Source of the DNA: Prochloron sp. SP5CPC1
GTDB lineage: Bacteria; Cyanobacteriota; Cyanobacteriia; Cyanobacteriales; Prochloraceae
NCBI GenBank assembly: GCA_014323965.1
Contig: JACONB010000036.1
Coordinates: 1-10,628 of the forward strand
DNA: 10,628 nucleotides
Direction: 5' to 3'
In this document: positions 5,808-10,628 of the stretch, piece by piece
How the letters are laid out: each line of letters begins with the position of its first letter
Position numbering within the stretch: position 1 is the first letter of the stretch
Notes under the pieces: model-generated
The model's input: the letters and a program-made list of their open reading frames with translations, nothing else
Databases searched by the model: none
What the model was told of the DNA's origin: nothing
Position numbers and translations under genes: made by a program

Positions 5808-5838
5808 TGTTGGGTTTCGTTTCCTCAACCCAACCTAC
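5808..5838. repeat. Palindromic dispersed repeat, copy 2 (GTTGGGTT...AACCCAAC)
   Basis: Arms GTTGGGTT (5809-5816) and AACCCAAC (5827-5834) surround a 10-nt loop and are followed by CTAC. It matches the copy at 4075-4104 in arms, flanks and orientation. It lies between ubiA and selO. Confidence 0.75.
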
Positions 5839-5880
5839 AATCTGGCGATGGGTGGCATTTTTATATTTAGGGATTATCAA

Positions 5881-5900
5881 CCGCAGATAAACGCAGATGA
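5881..5900. repeat. Short tandem CGCAGAT repeat
   Basis: CGCAGAT occurs twice, separated by AAA. This is a remnant of the CCGCAGATAAACGCAGATGA repeat frequent in cyanobacterial intergenic DNA (from memory). It lies just past the selO stop. Confidence 0.5.
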
Positions 5901-5910
5901 ATAGGTATAA

Positions 5911-7347
5911 TTAATCTTTTGTAGCTATTTTATCTAAGAGTTGGTAAAATGGCTCCCAGTTATCTTCCTGCATAATGGGTTCCCAGATTGATTCAATGAC
6001 GGGTCTGAGTAATGCTGTTTTGGGGTTATAATAGTGGAGGCGATCGCCTATTTTACCCATTTCTTCTTCTGGTAATTGATTGAGTATTTTATGATATAAT
6101 ATTCTCCACTTAGTTAAAAGTTCGTTTTCTTGTTTCAACTCCGATAATAGGCTATTCTCCAGAATGGTGGCACTATCTTCTCGCCAACCGTAATTAAATC
6201 CTTGGGCTAACTCAGCAAAGAAACCATGATATCCCACTTGAGTATTGACGAGTAACTCAATTGTTTGTTGGAATAATGCTTTGGCTTCGGAAAGGTGCAA
6301 CTGAGGTAAACCTAATTTTTGCAGCATGAGTTCATAGTAATAAGAGTGAAAATAGTCGTCAAAGTGAGCCAAACCAGCTTCCAAATCCTCCCCAGAGATA
6401 ACCTTGCTTAAAGGTGCTTGCAGTCTTTCTAAATTTAATTTACAAATAAAAGGCTGATTCCCATAGCTGTAAAGTCCGCTATAGTCGAAATAAGCAGCGG
6501 TAAATTGGGGATTATAAGTGGGAATAAAAGCGTAGGGACCGTAATCAAAACTTTCCCCCGTAATTGACATATTATCTGTGTTTAATACCCCATGACAAAA
6601 CCCCGCAGCCATCCACTGGGCAGTTAATCGGGCTACCCTTTCTACCAATTCAGCGTAGAATCTAGGGTAGCGCTCATCCTTATTGGCAATGGTAGGATAA
6701 TAATAATCGATAACATGGTCTAAGAGTCTAGCAATTAAATCAGTACGTTGGAAATAATGTAATCTTTCAAAGGTACCAAAACGAATGTGAGAACGACTAA
6801 AACGCACCATGACGGAAGAACGAGTGGGAGAAGGTTCGTCCCCCCGCCACAAAGACTCTCCTGTTTCAATTAAACTGAAACAGCGGGAAGTATTTACTCC
6901 CAATTGATGTAAAGCTTCCCCCGCTAATACTTCCCGCACCCCCCCTTTGAGAGTCAGTCTCCCGTCAGCGCTGCGGGAATAGGGTGTTCTTCCCGAACCT
7001 TTGGTACCGAAGTCGTAGAGATGACCATCTGTACCCCTTATTTGTCCGTAAAGAAAACCCCTCCCATCTCCTAAATAAGGGTTGTAGGTACCAAATTGGT
7101 AGCCGTGGTAGCGCAAAGCTAAACAGGGGTTGATTGGGGGAAACTTACCAAAAACTTCGATGAAATGATGGTTAGCGACAGTTTGGGACTCTAAACCCAG
7201 GAGGGGGAGTAGGGAGTCATTGCGGAACCGCAAGATATGCAAGGGAAATTCCGCTGCTGTTACTTCGTCGTAATAATCGTCACCCAAACTTGCTAAAGCT
7301 GGTTCGTAGTTAAGACGAGAAAAGGGGTTGGGGGTTGTTTCAGTCAT
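5911..7347 (-). CDS. selO: Protein adenylyltransferase SelO (YdiU/UPF0061 family)
   Basis: A 478-residue protein, the same length as E. coli SelO (YdiU). Characteristic blocks appear in order: [20 protein letters not shown] (84-103), [20 protein letters not shown] (116-135), [16 protein letters not shown] (136-151), [16 protein letters not shown] (179-194), HGVLNTDNM (252-260) and FDYGPYAF (267-274), the DYG replacing the kinase DFG. SelO is a pseudokinase-fold enzyme that binds ATP in flipped orientation and AMPylates Ser/Thr/Tyr on client proteins, linked in E. coli and yeast to oxidative stress and redox control. K116, E143, N257 and D268 are candidates for the nucleotide and metal residues by alignment in my head. 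No obvious ribosome site precedes ATG 7347. The gene is transcribed divergently from crr7 with 41 nt between them. It looks intact. Confidence 0.95.
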   Translation of the reverse strand: MTETTPNPFSRLNYEPALASLGDDYYDEVTAAEFPLHILRFRNDSLLPLLGLESQTVANHHFIEVFGKFPPINPCLALRYHGYQFGTYNPYLGDGRGFLYGQIRGTDGHLYDFGTKGSGRTPYSRSADGRLTLKGGVREVLAGEALHQLGVNTSRCFSLIETGESLWRGDEPSPTRSSVMVRFSRSHIRFGTFERLHYFQRTDLIARLLDHVIDYYYPTIANKDERYPRFYAELVERVARLTAQWMAAGFCHGVLNTDNMSITGESFDYGPYAFIPTYNPQFTAAYFDYSGLYSYGNQPFICKLNLERLQAPLSKVISGEDLEAGLAHFDDYFHSYYYELMLQKLGLPQLHLSEAKALFQQTIELLVNTQVGYHGFFAELAQGFNYGWREDSATILENSLLSELKQENELLTKWRILYHKILNQLPEEEMGKIGDRLHYYNPKTALLRPVIESIWEPIMQEDNWEPFYQLLDKIATKD

Positions 7348-7388
7348 GAGGGAGTAAACTAGAAGATGTTCATATTAGGTATCTCACT

Positions 7389-7646
7389 ATGCCAGACTCT
7401 ATTTTATATACAGAGGAGTGCTTTGTTGTTCTCCAGGAGGATCAACCGGAGCAATTTCTCTCCCTGGAAGAATTACGGGAAAAATTGAAAGGTATTTTAT
7501 TGTCTCACCAAGAGGATCTACCTCCAGACTTAGCTAAATTTGCTTCTATCCAGGAGCAGGTGCAGCACCTCATCGATACTGCGTGCGAATTCCATGTGGG
7601 TCCGGGGCAATATTTACAGTGGTATGTTACCAGACTAGAAAAATAA
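7389..7646 (+). CDS. CRR7-like protein (chlororespiratory reduction 7 family)
   Basis: An 85-residue soluble protein: MPDSILYTEECFVVLQEDQP, then EQFLSLEELREKLKGIL, then LPPDLAKFASIQEQVQHLID and the ending GPGQYLQWYVTRLEK. The FVVL..DQPEQFL, LPPDL.KF and QYLQWYV.RLEK blocks match the CRR7 family shared by cyanobacteria and plants. In Arabidopsis CRR7 is needed for accumulation of the chloroplast NDH complex; the cyanobacterial role is not established here. Length and both ends agree with the family, so the gene is complete. A weak AGGT lies 8 nt before the ATG. It is divergent from selO and convergent with the DUF2854 gene. Confidence 0.85.
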   Translation: MPDSILYTEECFVVLQEDQPEQFLSLEELREKLKGILLSHQEDLPPDLAKFASIQEQVQHLIDTACEFHVGPGQYLQWYVTRLEK

Positions 7647-7654
7647 CTCCTTCG

Positions 7655-7680
7655 CCGCCGGCATTGATTAATGGCGGCGG
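7655..7680. terminator. Hairpin between convergent genes, likely bidirectional terminator
   Basis: Arms CCGCCGGCATT (7655-7665) and AATGGCGGCGG (7670-7680) pair over 11 bp with one G-G mismatch around a GATT loop. It lies 8 nt after the crr7 stop and 16 nt from the DUF2854 stop. The following T-tract is poor on the plus strand, so termination efficiency is uncertain. Confidence 0.6.
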
Positions 7681-7696
7681 TCTTTGCGCGATACTC

Positions 7697-8239
7697 TCAT
7701 ACCTTAATCAAAGCAACTTCAACCCGATTTTCTCCCGACTCAGTAATATCAGCGCGAATATCAGGACCGAAAAATTTACCTATCTTCTCCTGTTTCTCCT
7801 GCCACATAGCCAAACCAATCAATGGGGAGTAAAATTCCAACACTACTGTATAAGCACCATTCACTGCTACTTCCTTTATACCGGTCAAAACGGGTCTTTC
7901 CTCGTCTGTGGGACTTAAACCTAGTCTTTCTAAAGACTCATCTAAATGAGCTTTTTGTCCGTAGCGATAACGAGTCACGTCTTGACAGATTTGCTTTTGG
8001 GTGGGGGTAGCTTGTTCCTCTCGCAAAGCGATAATTTCCTGGGGTGTGGGCGTCAAGAAGGGGACGGGTTTTAACTCCGACGCTTTCAGAGCAAGTCCGC
8101 CCAGTAAGACGGGAATGCCGTAGAAAAATCCTGCCAAGTTCAAGGTAGCATTTCCTGTCCCATAGGCGACAAAACCTATAATAGTCAAAATCCCACCCAC
8201 AACCAAACCTAAACTTCCTAAAGATATTTTTCGGAGCAT
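7697..8239 (-). CDS. DUF2854 family membrane protein
   Basis: A 180-residue protein with two N-terminal membrane helices (about 7-26 and 33-51), then a soluble domain carrying PFLTPTPQEI (60-69), VTRYRYGQKAHLDESLERLG (88-107), GIKEVAVNGAYTVVLEFYSP (120-139) and EKIGKFFGPDI (151-161). These features match DUF2854, a family of cyanobacteria and plastid-bearing plants with no assigned function. ATG 8237-8239 is used: an earlier TTG frame to 8302 would run through a dispersed repeat and add non-membrane residues before the helix. No strong ribosome site is present. The Uma2 gene lies upstream on the same strand with 76 nt between, mostly repeat, so co-transcription is possible but not shown. Confidence 0.8.
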   Translation of the reverse strand: MLRKISLGSLGLVVGGILTIIGFVAYGTGNATLNLAGFFYGIPVLLGGLALKASELKPVPFLTPTPQEIIALREEQATPTQKQICQDVTRYRYGQKAHLDESLERLGLSPTDEERPVLTGIKEVAVNGAYTVVLEFYSPLIGLAMWQEKQEKIGKFFGPDIRADITESGENRVEVALIKV

Positions 8240-8277
8240 TTTCAATGTGTACTGTGATAATAAAGATTGTAATATGT

Positions 8278-8305
8278 TTCGCGCCAAGACGCAAAGACGC
8301 AAAGG
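8278..8305. repeat. Tandem GACGCAAA-type dispersed repeat
   Basis: CGCCAAGACGCAAAGACGC followed by AAAGGGGA contains two copies of GACGCAAA. This unit recurs widely in cyanobacterial intergenic DNA (from memory). It fills the gap between the Uma2 and DUF2854 genes. Confidence 0.55.
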
Positions 8306-8315
8306 GGAGGGAAAG

Positions 8316-8972
8316 TTACAATTTTTGCAGGAACCAAGCTATAATTTGCCCATCATCTAAGGTTTGTCCTTGGATTAACGCTTCCTGAAGTAAAGAGAGG
8401 GAAAACCCTGGTATAACTAGGGATTCGGTGATGGGTTGGCTCTTTCCTTCTACTATTTGGAAGCCATAAATTTGGCAGTCTTGAACCCTGATAACCCAAT
8501 ATTCAGCAATACCTAATTCCTGATCTAGGAGTCTTTTGCGCCCCAAATCTTCATCCCCATCTAGGGAGGAATCGGAGATTTCCACCGCTAAATCTGGGGG
8601 TGGAGTTTCTGTAAGATTTGGGATACCTCTACTCTCAGGAGCAAAATGAACCCGCTCTCCAATATAATAGGAAATATCAGGTTGTGCTCCCTGTTTTCCT
8701 TGTTTACGATAACTTGCGTTGGTTAAACTTTTAATAGGAAGATTAACTGCATTGCTAAATAGGGCTATAATTAAGATGACTAAGGTATTGATTCTTCCGT
8801 GAAGAGAACCTACTCCCATTGTTTCAATTTTTAGATAACCGTCAAAGTAGTAGTCTTTTGTTTTTCCCAATTCTGGATCTGACGTCCAAGCTAAATACTG
8901 GCTCCAGGATGCTTTAACCCATTGGTTCGTAATGATTTCTTGGGTTTCTGTTTTCGCAATAGTTTTTGTCAT
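8316..8972 (-). CDS. Uma2 family (DUF820) PD-(D/E)XK nuclease-like protein
   Basis: A 218-residue protein with the Uma2 layout: an N-terminal region ending YYFDGYLKIETMGVGSLHGR (41-60, the substrate-side helix with a conserved H), QPDISYYIGE (97-106), PPPDLAVEISDSS (124-136), a K-containing helix LGRKRLLDQELGIAEYWVI (143-161), and the C-terminal region SLVIPGFSLSLLQEAL. D99, E131 and K147 fit a PD-(D/E)XK core. The family is greatly expanded in cyanobacteria, often near mobile or repeated DNA, and its biological role is largely unknown. ATG 8970-8972 is supported by GAGGG 7-11 nt upstream, contributed by the CTCTGCG-type repeat. It appears intact. Confidence 0.9.
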   Translation of the reverse strand: MTKTIAKTETQEIITNQWVKASWSQYLAWTSDPELGKTKDYYFDGYLKIETMGVGSLHGRINTLVILIIALFSNAVNLPIKSLTNASYRKQGKQGAQPDISYYIGERVHFAPESRGIPNLTETPPPDLAVEISDSSLDGDEDLGRKRLLDQELGIAEYWVIRVQDCQIYGFQIVEGKSQPITESLVIPGFSLSLLQEALIQGQTLDDGQIIAWFLQKL

Positions 8973-8982
8973 GGCTTTATCC

Positions 8983-9007
8983 CTCTGCGCCCTCTGCGCC
9001 TCTGCGG
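8983..9007. repeat. Tandem CTCTGCG repeat overlapping the Uma2 leader
   Basis: CTCTGCGCC occurs twice (8983-8991 and 8992-9000) and is followed by CTCTGCGG. On the minus strand the units read GCAGAGG, which places purine-rich ribosome-site-like sequence just before the Uma2 ATG. Confidence 0.6.
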
Positions 9008-9054
9008 TTTAACAAAAACCCTATATATATGGCACCACATTTTCCCACTCCTAA

Positions 9055-9084
9055 AGGATAACATCAAATAATTCCAAATGTCAA
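9055..9084 (-). promoter_or_regulatory. Putative sigma70 promoter of the Uma2 gene
   Basis: On the minus strand, TTGACA (9079-9084) is a perfect -35; TATCCT (9055-9060, four of six) follows after 18 nt. The leader would be about 75 nt and include the CTCTGCG repeat. The rest of the 8973-9190 gap shows no gene. Confidence 0.35.
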
Positions 9085-9133
9085 GACTTTTTTGAAAAAA
9101 AACCTGATTCTTGGAAGGGATCGACCCGTTGCG

Positions 9134-9146
9134 CCCCTACCAGGGG
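9134..9146. repeat. CCCCT/AGGGG hairpin upstream of the 57-codon ORF
   Basis: CCCCT-ACC-AGGGG forms a 5-bp stem with a 3-nt loop, followed by ATTATTTG. It resembles half of a GTAGGGGCGCA-type cyanobacterial repeat. It could be a weak terminator or a leader element of the plus-strand operon. Confidence 0.35.
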
Positions 9147-9190
9147 ATTATTTGTTAAAATGATAGTTCAGAAACTGTTGGAGGACAAAT

Positions 9191-9364
9191 ATGGATCGAG
9201 CAGCACTCATAGAGAAAATAACTCAGATTGAGAAAAAGCGGGAAGTACTGGAAAACCTGCTGGATCGCCCTGATTTAGGAACTTTGCGCCTTGATGTCAA
9301 TCAAGCAATCGAAGAATTAGATGACTTGGTGGAAGAATTTAAGGAAACCTTCCCGGAACAATGA
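9191..9364 (+). CDS. 57-residue coiled-coil small protein, overlapping the glycoside hydrolase gene
   Basis: A short ORF reading MDRAALIEKITQIEKKREVL, then ENLLDRPDLGTLRLDVNQAI and EELDDLVEEFKETFPEQ. A perfect GGAGG (9180-9184) lies 6 nt before the ATG, the best ribosome site on the plus strand here. The protein is highly charged with heptad-like leucine/isoleucine spacing, suggesting a helical hairpin: helix at about 3-25, an RPDLGTLRLD turn, helix at about 36-52. Its TGA (9362-9364) overlaps the ATG of the next gene (ATGA), so translation of the hydrolase is likely coupled to it. I do not recognise a named family. The ribosome site, overlap and ordered sequence make it a real gene with good confidence; its function is unknown. 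Confidence 0.8.
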   Translation: MDRAALIEKITQIEKKREVLENLLDRPDLGTLRLDVNQAIEELDDLVEEFKETFPEQ

Positions 9365-10452
9365 AGTTATCCAGATTAAAATATGTAGCTTGTCTACTCT
9401 TAATCTTCATCGCCCTACTATGGTATCGTAACACCATCCCCTTCCTCGTGTCTCCTGCTAACTCCAGCAGTAACAATAATGGTATTGAGTTGCGCGGGGT
9501 GTGGTTAACTAATGTTGCTTCCGGGGTACTCTTCGTTCCTGGAACAATCAACCGTTCCTTGAAAATGCTTTCCCAGCTCAACTTTAACACTGTCTATCCG
9601 GTGGTTTGGAACCGAGGAACTACTTTATATCCCAGTGAAGTGGCTCGCCAAGTTACGGGAACAGGAGAACAACCTCTGCTTAAATTCATGCAGGGTGGTA
9701 CTGATGTTTTGCATAAAATTGTTAAACTAGGTCATGGTAAAGATTTACAGGTCGTCCCTTGGTTTGAATACGGTTTGATGGCTCCTGCTAACTCTTCCTT
9801 GGCAAAAAGCCATCAGGAATGGCTGACTCAAAGTAGGGATAATGATTATAGCATAGAGGAAGAGGGTAAACAAAAGTATCATGTGTGGTTAAATCCCTTG
9901 AACCCGGAAGTGCAGCAATTCCTCCAAGACCTGGTGGTGGAAGTGGTGCGCAACTACGATGTAGATGGCATTCAGTTTGACGACCATTTTGGATTATTCT
10001 CGAAAATAACACAAAGTGCCAAAGCTGTCAAGCCTGATATCACCATTTCCCTCGCTACCAATCCCTACCAATTTGCCTATACAGAGTATCTCCAAGACTG
10101 GTTAACTTGGGTAGAGGAAGGTTTAGTGGATGAGTTAATTTTACAGGTTTATCGGGATGATATAGGTAGTTTTTCCACGGAATTATCTACTGACACAATT
10201 AAAAAGGTTCGTGGTAAAATTCCCATCAGTATTGCTATCTTTACGGGAAACCCCCAACACCCCGTCTCTATGGAGCAAATTGAGGAACAAGTTAAAACAG
10301 TGCGCGATCGCCGTTTCGATGGTTTATCCTTCTTCTATTGGGAAAGTCTTTGGAGTTACCTCACCCCAGACTCTCCGAGAAAGCGTCGCCAAACCTTCCA
10401 AACTCTCTTCTCACAACCAGCTTTAGTACCCGAGTTCTCCCGTTTTCAGTGA
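9361..10452 (+). CDS. GHL10/DUF187-type glycoside hydrolase-like protein with an internal deletion
   Basis: A 363-residue protein anchored or exported by an N-terminal hydrophobic segment (8-21, LKYVACLLLIFIALLWY region). The TIM-barrel domain shows ELRGVWLTNV (43-52), LNFNTVYPVVWNRGTTLYPS (73-92), QVVPWFEYGLM (130-140), VWLNPLNPEVQQFL (175-188), YDVDGIQFDDHFG (199-211), ISLATNPYQFAY (229-240), LQVYRDD (261-267) and GLSFFYWESLW (321-331), the usual order for the GHL10 family of cyanobacterial glycan-hydrolase-like proteins. Immediately after DDHFG the family usually continues with about 40-50 residues (LP..GYD...LY..EH...W..WRADKI); here the sequence jumps to the later helix LFSKITQSAKAVKPD with the frame kept. 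Part of the barrel is therefore missing and activity is doubtful. It is coupled to the 57-codon ORF by an ATGA overlap. Confidence 0.88.
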   Translation: MKLSRLKYVACLLLIFIALLWYRNTIPFLVSPANSSSNNNGIELRGVWLTNVASGVLFVPGTINRSLKMLSQLNFNTVYPVVWNRGTTLYPSEVARQVTGTGEQPLLKFMQGGTDVLHKIVKLGHGKDLQVVPWFEYGLMAPANSSLAKSHQEWLTQSRDNDYSIEEEGKQKYHVWLNPLNPEVQQFLQDLVVEVVRNYDVDGIQFDDHFGLFSKITQSAKAVKPDITISLATNPYQFAYTEYLQDWLTWVEEGLVDELILQVYRDDIGSFSTELSTDTIKKVRGKIPISIAIFTGNPQHPVSMEQIEEQVKTVRDRRFDGLSFFYWESLWSYLTPDSPRKRRQTFQTLFSQPALVPEFSRFQ

Positions 10453-10474
10453 AACACTTGCCCTTTCTCTAAAA

Positions 10475-10628
10475 ATGAACAAAAATAACTTCCCCAAAAT
10501 CCCATTATTTGCTGTTATGATTATACTCTTGTCAGGGTGTAGCGGTATCAATCGACCAGAAAATTTTTACCGAGTGAGGGAGAACAAATTGCCCACTGTG
10601 GCTGATGTAGAAGCTGACTGTGAGGGGG
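10475..10628 (+). CDS. Putative lipoprotein (5' part; runs off the window)
   Basis: The open frame from ATG 10475 encodes MNKNNFPKIPLFAVMIILLS, then GCSGINRPENFYRVRENKLP and TVADVEADCEG, continuing past the right edge. The start has a short polar N-region, a hydrophobic core (9-19) and a lipobox LSGC with the acceptor cysteine at 22, so the product is probably a lipid-anchored protein of the cell envelope. It lies 22 nt after the hydrolase stop on the same strand, consistent with one operon. No clear ribosome site precedes the ATG. Too little of the mature protein is visible to name a family. Confidence 0.7.
   Translation, partial: MNKNNFPKIPLFAVMIILLSGCSGINRPENFYRVRENKLPTVADVEADCEG

Noticed and set aside
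1..10628. CRISPR array, rRNA, tRNA or intact insertion sequence
   Set aside because: No regularly spaced direct repeats, cloverleaf with a T-loop sequence, transposase motifs or rRNA landmarks were found on either strand by eye.

Overview
The window looks cyanobacterial. It carries three HIP1 octamers (GCGATCGC at 4282, 6040 and 10304), a CRR7 (chlororespiratory reduction 7) homologue, a DUF2854 membrane protein, an XisH-type protein, a Uma2/DUF820 nuclease-like protein, and several short palindromic or tandem repeats of the sort scattered through cyanobacterial genomes. A filamentous, repeat-rich species is a guess; nothing here fixes the genus.

Layout. 1-360: 5' part of a minus-strand xisH gene behind a near-consensus sigma70 promoter. 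519-5740, all minus strand: a pathway block that in transcription order holds a UbiA-family prenyltransferase resembling DPPR synthase (Rv3806c), a 93-bp fragment of a second dprE1, a strong promoter driving an antitoxin-like gene with a dead RelE-type toxin behind it, an intact dprE1, dprE2 overlapping it by ATGA, and an A+T-rich GT-C type membrane glycosyltransferase broken by a frameshift. 5911-7347: selO (protein AMPylase) on the minus strand, divergent from crr7 at 7389-7646. 7697-8972: DUF2854 and Uma2 genes, minus strand, convergent with crr7 across a hairpin. 9191-10628, plus strand: an unlisted 57-codon coiled-coil ORF, a GHL10-type glycoside hydrolase overlapping it by ATGA, and the start of a lipoprotein gene.

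How the genes fit together. UbiA (DPPR synthase-like), DprE1 and DprE2 are the membrane-associated enzymes that in mycobacteria turn PRPP and polyprenyl phosphate into polyprenylphosphoryl-D-arabinofuranose. Finding all three together next to a GT-C glycosyltransferase suggests a cyanobacterial arabinofuranosylation pathway, a prediction not proven by sequence. The block shows damage: a frameshift in the glycosyltransferase, an apparent frameshift or missing start at the 5' end of ubiA, a leftover dprE1 fragment, and an intruding toxin-antitoxin relic. Two copies of the same palindromic repeat flank the ubiA-antitoxin segment. The pathway may be decaying in this strain, or some of the lesions may be assembly errors in A/T runs.

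No rRNA, tRNA, CRISPR array or intact insertion sequence was recognised.
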